DNA of 12,538 nucleotides from Deltaproteobacteria bacterium. GTDB lineage: Bacteria > Desulfobacterota > JADFXK01. The stretch lies in the NCBI GenBank assembly GCA_015233295.1, contig JADFYC010000072.1:1-12538 (forward strand), written 5' to 3'. The translations under genes and the position numbers were made by a program. A model generated the notes under the pieces. It was not told the DNA's origin. It saw only the letters and a program-made list of their open reading frames with translations, and made no database searches. Of this stretch, positions 1 to 6,323 are shown in pieces; the stretch's first letter is position 1, and each line of letters starts with the position of its first letter.

Positions 1-1060
1 ATATCGCAGTCATGCCGTTACCCTTGAGATTAATACCCCGAACCAACCTGAGATAATGGGTCAGAGGCAGAATCGAACCGACCCATTGAGCCCACTCGGG
101 CATCCCTCTAAAAGGAAACATGAAGCCGGATAACAGTATCGAAGGCAGGAAGAAGAAAAAGGACATCTGGACGGCCTGAAGCTGGTTCTTGGCCACGGTG
201 GAAAAGGTTAAGCCCACGGCCAAACTGGCCCCGATAAATAACAAAGACGCGGAATACAGCAGGAGCAGGCTTCCCTCCAAGGGTACCTTGAAAAGCACCC
301 GAGCAGCCAATATGATCAAGCTCATCTGCAAATAACCCACGACAACGTAGGGTATCAGCTTCCCCAGCATCACCTCCAAGGGCCGCACCGGGGTGGTCAA
401 CAGGTTTTCCATCGTCCCTCGTTCCCGCTCTCGAGTAACGGCCAGGCTGGTGATGATGACCATGGTCATGGTCAGAACCACGCCCATCAACCCGGGCACA
501 ATGTTGTACTGGGTGATATTCTCCGGGTTATACATGGGATGGATCCGGAGATCCACCGGAGTGAATCCGGGTTTGAGATCGCCTAAGATACCTTTCAGGT
601 CCCGTTCCAGAACTGTGCTGGCCAACAACCTGATAGCGGCCACGGCATTGCTCACAGCGGCAGGATCCGAAGCATCCGCTTGAAGCAACAACAAGGGTTT
701 TTCTCCCCGAATTAACTTCCGGGAGAAATCTACAGGGATATTAATAACAAATTGTACCTGTCCCAGAGTCAAGAGCCGCTGCGCCTCAGTTTCATTATTC
801 AATTGCTTTACTAAGCTGAAATACAAACTGTTTTGTAAGGCCGCGATAATCGTCCGGGAAAAAGGACTATTGTCCGCCGTCAGCACGGCCGTGGGCAGAT
901 TCTTCGGGTCGGAGTTAATGGCGAATCCGAACAGAATAAGTTGCATCAGAGGGATGCCGATCATCATGGCGAAGGTTACCCGATCACGGCGCATCTGCCT
1001 GAATTCCTTTATGATCATCGCCCATAACCGGCGGAAGGAAAATACTCTGACGAGCGTCAT
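1..1060 (-). CDS. ABC-2 type multidrug efflux permease (YhhJ/YbhS-like), 3' end outside window
   Basis: Membrane subunit of an ABC exporter. Translating the minus strand from ATG 1060-1058 gives 353 open codons to the window edge. Family members usually have about 370-380 residues, so roughly 20 are missing. One hydrophobic helix lies at residues 30-48. A large polar domain (about 50-185), expected on the periplasmic side, follows. A run of membrane helices then starts near 188. The ABC-2 signature is clear: AVTRERERGTMENLL at 207-221, then LEVMLGKLIPY, and SGFMFPFRGMP at 311-321 between the last helices. The start overlaps the ATPase stop by one base (TGATG) and has a GGAGGGG ribosome site 5 nt upstream, so the two are translationally coupled. 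Substrate is unknown; drugs or other toxic hydrophobic compounds are typical. A second permease gene often follows in such operons and may lie beyond the left edge. Confidence 0.93.
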   Translation of the reverse strand, partial: MTLVRVFSFRRLWAMIIKEFRQMRRDRVTFAMMIGIPLMQLILFGFAINSDPKNLPTAVLTADNSPFSRTIIAALQNSLYFSLVKQLNNETEAQRLLTLGQVQFVINIPVDFSRKLIRGEKPLLLLQADASDPAAVSNAVAAIRLLASTVLERDLKGILGDLKPGFTPVDLRIHPMYNPENITQYNIVPGLMGVVLTMTMVIITSLAVTRERERGTMENLLTTPVRPLEVMLGKLIPYVVVGYLQMSLIILAARVLFKVPLEGSLLLLYSASLLFIGASLAVGLTFSTVAKNQLQAVQMSFFFFLPSILLSGFMFPFRGMPEWAQWVGSILPLTHYLRLVRGINLKGNGMTAI

Positions 1061-1980
1061 CAATCCCCTCCGGCCCGGTTCATCAGACTGATAAAAACCT
1101 CTTCCAGGCTGGTCGTGGTCCGGGTCCAGCGATATCCTATATCCATAAAAGGCGTGATACTCTTTTCCATAAGTTCAGCATCCTTGCCGCTGACATGGAG
1201 GGTGTTGCCGAAAGGCACAATTTGGTCCACTCCAGACAACCCCTGCAGTTTCTCCTGCAACGCATGCATATTCCCGCCGTCAACCAACCAGGTAGTCAAG
1301 TTTTCACCAGCGACTACCTGCTCCACCGTCCCGGACGTCAGCAGGTTACCGTACGCGATATAAGCCAGTCGATGGCACCGTTCCGCCTCATCCATATAAT
1401 GGGTGCTGATCATTGAGGTAATCCCTTCGCCGGCCAACTTGTGAACCTCTTCCCAAAACTCGCGCCGGGCCTTGGGATCAACCCCGGCGGTGGGCTCATC
1501 GAGCAGCAATAATTTGGGCTGGTGGATCATACAGCAGGCCAGGGCCAGGCGTTGCTTCCATCCGCCGGACAGCGTCCCGGCCAGTTGATTGGCGAACCGT
1601 TCCAACCTGATCCGTTCTATGGCCAGGGCCACGGCCTCCCGCCGCGACCGGATCCCGTAAAGGGTGGCAATGAAATCAAGATTCTCCTTTACCGTCAGGT
1701 CCTCGTAAAGACTAAACCGCTGGGCCATGTAGCCGACCTGAAACTTGATCTGAGTGCTTTCTCGGATTATGTCCCATCCCAGACATACTCCAGAGCCTCC
1801 ATCCGGCCGAAGCAGCCCACACAACATGCGAATAGTCGTTGTTTTGCCGCTGCCATTGGGGCCGAGAAAGCCATAAATCTCTCCTCGTCTGACTTTTAGG
1901 GACACGCCGTTGACCACCGTCTTGTGGCCGAAGCGCTTGACCAGTCCCTGGACATCAATGATTGTCGAATCATCGGTCAT
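1060..1980 (-). CDS. ABC transporter ATP-binding protein (efflux, YbhF/CcmA-type)
   Basis: Cytoplasmic ATPase of 306 residues that powers the adjacent permease. All nucleotide-binding motifs are present in order: Walker A GPNGSGKTT (40-48), Q-loop Q87, signature LSGGWKQ (138-144), Walker B LLLLDE (157-162), D-loop GVD (166-168) and H-loop H194. The signature has W where many homologues have M or Q, which is still within the ABC-2 drug-exporter subfamily. The C-terminal 90 residues carry the usual DUF4162-like tail ending in a SLEEVFISL motif. E. coli YbhF and RbbA carry two fused ATPase domains, whereas this protein has one, so it must work as a homodimer. The start is ATG 1980 with GGGAGG 6 nt upstream. 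It overlaps the adaptor stop by four bases (ATGA). Confidence 0.95.
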   Translation of the reverse strand: MTDDSTIIDVQGLVKRFGHKTVVNGVSLKVRRGEIYGFLGPNGSGKTTTIRMLCGLLRPDGGSGVCLGWDIIRESTQIKFQVGYMAQRFSLYEDLTVKENLDFIATLYGIRSRREAVALAIERIRLERFANQLAGTLSGGWKQRLALACCMIHQPKLLLLDEPTAGVDPKARREFWEEVHKLAGEGITSMISTHYMDEAERCHRLAYIAYGNLLTSGTVEQVVAGENLTTWLVDGGNMHALQEKLQGLSGVDQIVPFGNTLHVSGKDAELMEKSITPFMDIGYRWTRTTTSLEEVFISLMNRAGGD

Positions 1981-2987
1981 ATCTTGCCTCCCTGGGAGGG
2001 CAAACGCACTTCCAGGGGTTGACCCGGATGCAATTGATCGGCCTTGGCCGGGTCAGATTTGGCTTCGATCATAAACACCAGCTTGGACCTGGTCTCCCGG
2101 CTGTAAATCACCGGCGGAGTGTATTCCACCTGGGGAGAAATATAGTTAATCGCCGCAGTTAAACCTTTAGGGCAACCATCACAGGTGAGGGCTATTCTCT
2201 GGCCTAACTTGAGCGTTCCCAGCTCCGGTTCGGGGACAAAAAACCGTACCTTAAGGTTGCCTGGAATTAATAAAGACACCACCGGCTTGCCCGCCTGGAC
2301 CCATTCCTTACGGGTGTAATAGGTGTCAAAAACCAGGCCCGCAGCCGCAGCCGACTGACTTTTTTGACGGAGATTCCAGTCAGCCTGGGCCAGAGACGCT
2401 TGCAGGGCCGCCACTTCAGCTTCAGCCGCTCTGATTTCATCGACTCTGGCGCCTAACCCGGCAGTTTCCAACTGGGCAGTCAAATCCTTAACCTGACCCT
2501 GATCGACAAGTAACTTAGCCTTGGCCCGATCAAAGTCTTCCCTGGCGATGGTTCGTTGCTCGACCAGCCTCTTTCGCCGCTCATATTCTACCTGAGACAA
2601 AACCAGGTTACTTCGGGCCTGGCTCAAGCGGGCTCGAATGGCGGCCATTTCACTGGGACGTAAACCCTTTGTCAGGTTGGTCAGCCGGTCTTGGGCCTGC
2701 CTCAGCCGGTGACTCGCGGCTTCTTTGGCGTCCACCTCAAGACTGTCCTCAAGCTTAAAGAGCAAATCTCCGGCGGACACCTGTTGCCCCCGATGCACGG
2801 CCAGGGTATTCAGATATCCGGGCAGGGGCGAGGAAATGTAGGTATATTCCGCCTCAGCATAACCTTGGAAATAATCCGGCTCCGGCTCCCCCAACCGACA
2901 TCCGCCGATGCTCAAAAGAAGCGCCAGTACCGACCCGACCACCATCATCATAACAAGCCATATTTTAATATATCTGTTTGATTCCAT
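1977..2987 (-). CDS. HlyD-family membrane fusion (periplasmic adaptor) protein of ABC exporter
   Basis: Periplasmic adaptor that would link the ABC pump to an outer-membrane channel. An N-terminal hydrophobic segment (about 8-24 from ATG 2987) ends in SIGGC, which fits a lipobox, so this may be a lipoprotein rather than a simple signal-anchored protein. Next comes the split biotinyl-lipoyl domain (SSPLPGYLNTLAVHRGQQVSAGDLL). A long Gln/Arg/Ala-rich alpha-helical hairpin follows (SEMAAIRARLSQARSNLVLSQ, then VAALQASLAQADWNLRQKSQ). The beta-barrel region lies at the C-terminus (VRFFVPEPELGTLKLGQ). The layout resembles YbhG/YhiI adaptors. An in-frame TTG at 3005 would add six residues. I prefer ATG 2987, with a rather distant GAGG 12 nt upstream, because the added RRPRP would be unusual before the signal. 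It is the first gene of the efflux operon; no outer-membrane channel gene is visible. Confidence 0.92.
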   Translation of the reverse strand: MESNRYIKIWLVMMMVVGSVLALLLSIGGCRLGEPEPDYFQGYAEAEYTYISSPLPGYLNTLAVHRGQQVSAGDLLFKLEDSLEVDAKEAASHRLRQAQDRLTNLTKGLRPSEMAAIRARLSQARSNLVLSQVEYERRKRLVEQRTIAREDFDRAKAKLLVDQGQVKDLTAQLETAGLGARVDEIRAAEAEVAALQASLAQADWNLRQKSQSAAAAGLVFDTYYTRKEWVQAGKPVVSLLIPGNLKVRFFVPEPELGTLKLGQRIALTCDGCPKGLTAAINYISPQVEYTPPVIYSRETRSKLVFMIEAKSDPAKADQLHPGQPLEVRLPSQGGKI

Positions 2988-3028
2988 GGGCCGGGGTCGC
3001 CTCAAGGTCTTTCTGATATCACGTTAAT

Positions 3029-3067
3029 AAAAAAATCACCGGTTATCGGCCTATGGTCACCATGGCC
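3029..3067 (-). terminator. probable intrinsic terminator after the secreted Cys-rich gene
   Basis: Reading the minus strand, a GGCCATGG / CCATAGGCC hairpin (3067-3048, 8 bp with one bulged base, 3-nt loop) lies just after the stop of the gene ending at 3081. A run of seven T (3035-3029) follows about 12 nt later. The gap between stem and T run is longer than ideal, so efficiency is uncertain. It would separate the small secreted gene from the efflux operon. Confidence 0.4.
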
Positions 3068-3080
3068 ATTTGAAGTATCA

Positions 3081-3530
3081 TCAATTACAATTATCCGGGT
3101 CTACTTCATTTCTGGTCTGATGATCGGTAAATTGAAGACATTGGAACTCAGCATAGCATTTGTTCTCGTAGCTATCCAAAACATATCCAGTGAACCTGGT
3201 CTCACTCCCGCAATAAGGGCATGCCGGGTCTGTTTTTCTGATTTTAGTCCGGTAAACCGGGGCCGGTTGCAGAGCCCCACCGTAAGGTGCGCCCGGGGTA
3301 GACATGATGACTACCGGCGCGGCAGGTTGGGAACCATTGCCGCCTTTGGGAATGGAGCGTGGCCGTTCAATGGTGGAGCTGGTTGGCGCCGACGAGGCAG
3401 ATGCGGCACCGGGAGGTGGGACTAACTTAATCGACGATGAACCGGGTGGAGACTGGGCCACGGTCATGCCGCTGCCGCAAATGAAGACCGTTAAGGCCAG
3501 CCCTATAATAATCACAGCGCTGTCTTTCAT
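3081..3530 (-). CDS. small secreted protein with Pro/Ser-rich linker and Cys-rich C-terminus, unknown function
   Basis: I do not recognise a family. The 149-residue product starts at ATG 3530 behind a strong AAGGAGG site. Residues 5-25 form a hydrophobic signal segment ending GMTVA, with likely cleavage after A25, so the mature protein is predicted to be exported to the periplasm or outside. Residues 27-95 are low-complexity and rich in Pro, Ser, Ala and Gly, like a flexible linker. The C-terminal 50 residues hold five cysteines: CPYC at 104-107, C125, C131 and C148. CPYC resembles a zinc-ribbon knuckle or a thioredoxin-like CxxC, but no second matching CxxC follows, so the role of the cysteines is open. 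It has its own promoter candidate upstream and a probable terminator downstream, so it looks monocistronic and separate from the efflux operon. Confidence 0.7.
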   Translation of the reverse strand: MKDSAVIIIGLALTVFICGSGMTVAQSPPGSSSIKLVPPPGAASASSAPTSSTIERPRSIPKGGNGSQPAAPVVIMSTPGAPYGGALQPAPVYRTKIRKTDPACPYCGSETRFTGYVLDSYENKCYAEFQCLQFTDHQTRNEVDPDNCN

Positions 3531-3579
3531 TGCCGTCCCTCCTTCTCTGATGCCCGGTAATCGTTAAAGGTGGGTTTTA

Positions 3580-3608
3580 ATAGTATCACAGGGCCGACCG
3601 AAAGGCAA
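3580..3608 (-). promoter_or_regulatory. candidate sigma70 promoter for the secreted Cys-rich gene
   Basis: On the minus strand, TTGCCT (3608-3603) and TACTAT (3585-3580) are separated by 17 bp. Each matches 4 of 6 consensus bases. Transcription would start near 3573, giving a leader of about 43 nt that contains the AAGGAGG site. Confidence 0.4.
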
Positions 3609-3762
3609 TCGTTATTCATACACATTTTTAGGCCAATGGAGCATTTCGATTGTGCCCGGCTATGGATCATTGACGTAGCGAGAGGTTGGTCAAAATCATT
3701 GAGGTTGACAGATACTTTTTCTTTGGGATATTGAGGAGTAAAAGGAGGAAGGTTCGGAAAAC

Positions 3763-3803
3763 CCGCCATTCACCTACCCGAGATGATAAGAGATGAATGG
3801 CGG
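3763..3803 (-). terminator. perfect 10-bp inverted repeat, possible weak terminator of the CGGC-gene operon
   Basis: CCGCCATTCA (3763-3772) and TGAATGGCGG (3794-3803) are perfectly complementary around a 21-nt loop. On the minus strand the stem is followed by GTTTTCC, a poor T tract. The position about 200 bp downstream of the CGGC gene stop would suit transcript termination or 3'-end protection. It could equally be a protein-binding palindrome. The rest of the 3531-4002 interval shows no gene I can support. Confidence 0.35.
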
Positions 3804-4002
3804 ACCACCTTACTACGGAACTTAATCCGTTGGACCAGCTTTTGGTAAACGCGGGGAGTCAGCCTGGGGATTCTCAGCCTGGTTTGCCTTCTTACAGACC
3901 TGACCTCCAATTACATCAACGCCTGCCAACCGAGTGTATGAATGGTCGTCAGGTTCCCCCAGTCGCATTCCTTAGGTCAACGACATCGATGTGGTAACGG
4001 CA

Positions 4003-4467
4003 TTATTCTTCCGGCTGACCGGGCAATTTTATGCTCCGCTTGATGGCGTCGTTCATGGTTTGAGGCGGACAGACCGTGGGGGCCAGGAGTTCTTTAACCA
4101 CGGCCTGAAACATCTTCGTGTCGATCGGCTTGTGCGTTCCAAGGACGATCTCGATACCGGGATATTCGGCCCGAATGGCCTGGCTGTATTTGGTGATGAA
4201 CGGGCAGACCGCGGTCATGCAAAAGGCCAGGTGGAGGGCGTCGATCCTATAGTCGGCCACAGAGCGAACTCTCTTAAGTATCTTTTCAGGGGCCGCCAGA
4301 GTGGGACACCCGGCGCAACTGATGATCCCTACAAGATCAAGAGGTTCATCCGCCGGATAACGTTCAAAAAGGCCCTGGCGCTTTCTCATGTCTGCCAGGC
4401 ACACGGTTGAAGCACAGTTGGTCTCCTGAGTGCAGTTGGAACAGGTGATGATCCCGATGCGAGCCAT
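4003..4467 (-). CDS. CGGC domain-containing (Cys-rich, putative metal-binding) protein
   Basis: A 154-residue cytosolic protein with the pattern of the CGGC domain family, which is thought to bind metal through cysteines but has no assigned reaction. Nine cysteines are visible: C9 and C12 (ITCSNC), C18, C23, C51 and C54 (SCAGCP), C83 and C88 (FCMTAVCP), and C133. There is a histidine in the GTHKP segment (H112). The frame is open upstream to a TTG at 4578, but ATG 4467 is chosen because GAAGGAGGA sits 5-6 nt before it and the family begins at this point (MARIGIITCSNC). It lies 107 nt downstream of the zinc-ribbon/winged-helix gene on the same strand, probably in one transcript. A role in metal handling or redox sensing is inference from the cysteines and neighbours. 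Confidence 0.85.
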   Translation of the reverse strand: MARIGIITCSNCTQETNCASTVCLADMRKRQGLFERYPADEPLDLVGIISCAGCPTLAAPEKILKRVRSVADYRIDALHLAFCMTAVCPFITKYSQAIRAEYPGIEIVLGTHKPIDTKMFQAVVKELLAPTVCPPQTMNDAIKRSIKLPGQPEE

Positions 4468-4574
4468 GTTTTTCCTCCTTCGTTCAGCAGATAGTGCAGA
4501 TGGAATGATGCGGTCATGCCGAGAAGTATGACTTCCACGAGTAGTCTCGTCATAACTCGTCCTCCGCTGCTTGC

Positions 4575-4940
4575 TCAATACAACCTGATGAAAATCTTTC
4601 CTTCTCTTTTCTCCGCCCTGACCTTTTCCATATGTCTGAGGGTGGCGAATTCTCTTTCCAACTGGGGCATGGCCAACTTACCTCCCAGGGCTTGAAGCAG
4701 CGCAGTGACTTCCACCTCTTCCGCCTCGGTTAATACCCCCAGTATCTCGGTTTGAATCGGCGTTAACGCGGCCGGATGGCCCATGTGCCGTTCCAGCGAG
4801 GTGGCACTATAGACGGCCCAGGGGTCGCAGGTCTTGACGGGCGACAAGGCATCCAGGTAACAATCCTCGCACAGTGTCCGTCCCAGATGCTCCCTCTCTT
4901 CCGACGGGGTTATATCCGTCTGGCAATGATGGCATTTCAT
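4575..4940 (-). CDS. small zinc-ribbon plus winged-helix-like protein, putative regulator
   Basis: The 121-residue product starts at ATG 4940 behind AAGGAGG (7-nt spacing). The N-terminus has a treble-clef or LIM-like zinc knuckle pair, C3-x2-C6 and C24-x2-C27, with an extra C38. Residues 60-121 resemble a small winged-helix domain: a helix at LTPIQTEILGVL, a second at EVEVTALLQAL, a recognition-like helix at MPQLEREFATLRHMEKV, and a final beta hairpin ending KIFIRLY. This arrangement suggests DNA binding sensitive to zinc or redox state, but I do not know a characterised member. It is the first gene after the terminator at 5112-5135 and precedes the CGGC gene, with which it is likely co-transcribed. 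Confidence 0.8.
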   Translation of the reverse strand: MKCHHCQTDITPSEEREHLGRTLCEDCYLDALSPVKTCDPWAVYSATSLERHMGHPAALTPIQTEILGVLTEAEEVEVTALLQALGGKLAMPQLEREFATLRHMEKVRAEKREGKIFIRLY

Positions 4941-5111
4941 TATAATCCTCCTTAAAGCAGACAGGGTTAGGATTTCTCCAATTAGCCGAAATCCGGTCGA
5001 TGACGTTTCTTATCCCGCACGGCCCGGTCATGCCGACGCCGGATATTTTTGATCACCGGATGAACCATTCCCGGTTGGTTATAGGCAAGGTTTTAGACGA
5101 ACCCGACCAAT

Positions 5112-5135
5112 AAAAAATCCCCCATTTGGGGGATT
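5112..5135 (-). terminator. strong intrinsic terminator after the FeS/LuxR-type regulator
   Basis: An 8-bp perfect stem AATCCCCC / GGGGGATT (5116-5123 with 5128-5135) encloses a 4-nt loop. On the minus strand it runs straight into six T residues (5117-5112). It lies 41 nt beyond the stop at 5177, as expected for the end of that transcript. On the plus strand a run of eight T follows about seven bases after the stem, so some bidirectional activity is possible. Confidence 0.85.
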
Positions 5136-5176
5136 GCGGCATTTTTTTTGTATTTGTGAGGACGGCCCGAGTCGGT

Positions 5177-5527
5177 TTAAACCAGGCGGTGGCGGGTGGC
5201 CCAGACCGCGGCCTGGGTCCGATCATTGACCCCGATCTTGTTAAAGATATGGATGACATGGCTCTTGACGGTATGGGGGCTGATGTTCAATCCGTGGGAG
5301 ATTTGGTTATTAGTCGCCCCCCGAGCCAGGAGACGCAGCACCTCCATTTCCCGGTCTGTCAGAGGCGCCGGCAAGCGGTGGTTGATATTTTCTGCGCTCC
5401 CGTCGGCCTGGGCCAGGTCGGTCAGCTTCTTTTCCAGGCCGGCAATGTACTGCTGCTGCTCTTGCATGTCGCGCCTGATCTTGGCCGTATCGATGTCGAT
5501 GACCACGGTAGACAAGATGTGCCCCGG
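5177..5527 (-). pseudogene. C-terminal part of FeS/LuxR-type regulator (LuxR HTH), out of frame with its N-terminal part
   Basis: This frame is open from just after a TAG at 5530-5528. It begins GHILSTVVIDIDTAKIRRD, which continues the VVDSRG at the end of the upstream frame as a PAS-like strand. A coiled segment (EQQQYIAGLEKKLTDL) and a typical LuxR/GerE DNA-binding domain follow: PLTDREMEVLRLLARG, NNQISHGLNISPHTVKSHV and FNKIGVNDRTQAAVWA. The product could activate transcription only if joined to the N-terminal part. The first usable internal start is a TTG at 5515, which has no ribosome site before it, so separate translation is unlikely. Together the two parts are one base short of 294 codons, which fits a single-base loss at the G4 run (plus-strand C4, 5522-5525). 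Confidence 0.8.
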
Positions 5528-6057
5528 CTATCGACGACCGGATAGACGGCCTGCTCGGCCATAGGACGGACTAAGGCGGGGCAGCGATCCGGGCCGGTCT
5601 TCTGTTTGCTCAAGGCCGCGGCAAAAGCCAGACAGGAGGCATATCCGCATGTCCGGCAGTTTGTCCGAGGCAGCAGCCTGAAGATATCAAGCACCGGAAC
5701 CACCGGATTCCATCTCTTGTAATTCGGCTCCAGGGTATCCTTGCGAAGATCAATATCGTTGAGAAAGGCGATCAGTCGCTCCAAAAACTCTAGAGATTGA
5801 GGCCGGTCCACAAAGGGCGCCGCCACCCCGTTGTCGGGATTGAGCGCACAGACAAACCCGTCCAGCAGGAACCTGATAAAAGGAGGATTCTCGACAAAGG
5901 TCGCGGACCCGGCCAGGCCGTTAATAAACGGGAACAATGGCCCAACTTCGGCATCCAATCTGAAATGGGCCGCCCAGACCGCATCGGTTAGGGGATCGGT
6001 TCTAAACAGCGGTCCGCACGGTTTTAAAGAAATGCCGTAATATCCATTGACCAGCAT
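5422..6057 (-). CDS. N-terminal part of FeS/LuxR-type regulator, frameshifted near codon 179
   Basis: The true start is ATG 6057, with GAGGGA 6-7 nt upstream. Residues 1-115 are a domain I cannot name (MLVNGYYGISLKPCGPLF, then VENPPFIRFLLDGF). Residues 129-160 form a classical FeS domain of the [4Fe-4S]-binding type: C134-x2-C137-G-x3-C142, with C159 in DRCP. A PAS-like strand AVYPVVDSRG (170-179) comes next. After that the frame degrades into Ser/Pro/Arg-rich sequence ending at 5422, which looks like a wrong-frame tail. The intact protein would be about 293 residues with a C-terminal LuxR helix-turn-helix, making it a probable iron-sulfur redox sensor and transcription factor. The break may be a real mutation or a base-calling error in a G run. 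Other genes of this Cys-rich cluster lie downstream. Confidence 0.8.
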   Translation of the reverse strand: MLVNGYYGISLKPCGPLFRTDPLTDAVWAAHFRLDAEVGPLFPFINGLAGSATFVENPPFIRFLLDGFVCALNPDNGVAAPFVDRPQSLEFLERLIAFLNDIDLRKDTLEPNYKRWNPVVPVLDIFRLLPRTNCRTCGYASCLAFAAALSKQKTGPDRCPALVRPMAEQAVYPVVDSRGTSCLPWSSTSIRPRSGATCKSSSSTLPAWKRS

Positions 6058-6102
6058 ATGAGTTCCCTCAGGCGTTGAGAATCTGTTGATCGTTGCCGGC
6101 TA

Positions 6103-6142
6103 CTGGTTGCTCGTTCCTGGTTGCTGGTTGCTGGTTGCTGTT
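6103..6142. repeat. heptamer tandem repeat (CTGGTTG)n upstream of the FeS/LuxR gene
   Basis: CTGGTTG units occur at 6103-6109, 6117-6123, 6124-6130 and 6131-6137. A degenerate unit (CTCGTTC) sits at 6110-6116 and a partial unit follows. On the minus strand this is a CAACCAG repeat 45-80 nt upstream of the ATG at 6057, inside the expected leader or promoter spacer. Confidence 0.9.
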
Positions 6143-6184
6143 AAGAGAAACGGCCCTTTCGCAAGAACCTGACGGGCAACTCCG

Positions 6185-6218
6185 AAAAAGTCAGGATGAT
6201 CCGTCATCTTCCGCCTGA
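6185..6218 (-). terminator. weak terminator-like hairpin downstream of the AIPR gene
   Basis: On the minus strand TCAG...CTGA encloses a GATGA-CGGA-TCATC stem with a six-base bulge, followed by CTTTTT (6190-6185). The stem is short, so this is only a candidate end for the AIPR transcript. Confidence 0.25.
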
Positions 6219-6273
6219 TATTCACTAGTTGGAACTTCAGCCTCGCGCCTATTGAAAGTCACTCAGTCGTATT

Positions 6274-6323
6274 AGATATTCCAATAAGTCACCTCGGCAG
6301 ATATTCCAATAAGTCACCTCGGC
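6274..6323. repeat. perfect 25-bp tandem duplication at the 3' end of the AIPR gene
   Basis: The 25-bp unit beginning AGATATTCCAATAAGTCACC occupies 6274-6298 and is repeated exactly at 6299-6323. Because 25 is not a multiple of three, the second copy is read in a new frame and changes the C-terminus of the AIPR product. Identity between copies implies a recent event. Confidence 0.97.

Noticed and set aside
3527..3769. 80-codon minus-strand ORF overlapping the start of the secreted Cys-rich gene by ATGA
   Set aside because: The ATGA overlap is tempting, but the product has no recognisable domain or signal, its ribosome site is poor, and it covers the better promoter candidate at 3580-3608. 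Probably chance.
3797..3997. 66-codon plus-strand ORF in the 3531-4002 gap
   Set aside because: No ribosome site, no recognisable protein features, and it starts inside the 3763-3803 inverted repeat.
6103..6142. CRISPR-like array
   Set aside because: Units are 7 bp and contiguous without spacers, so this is a simple tandem repeat.
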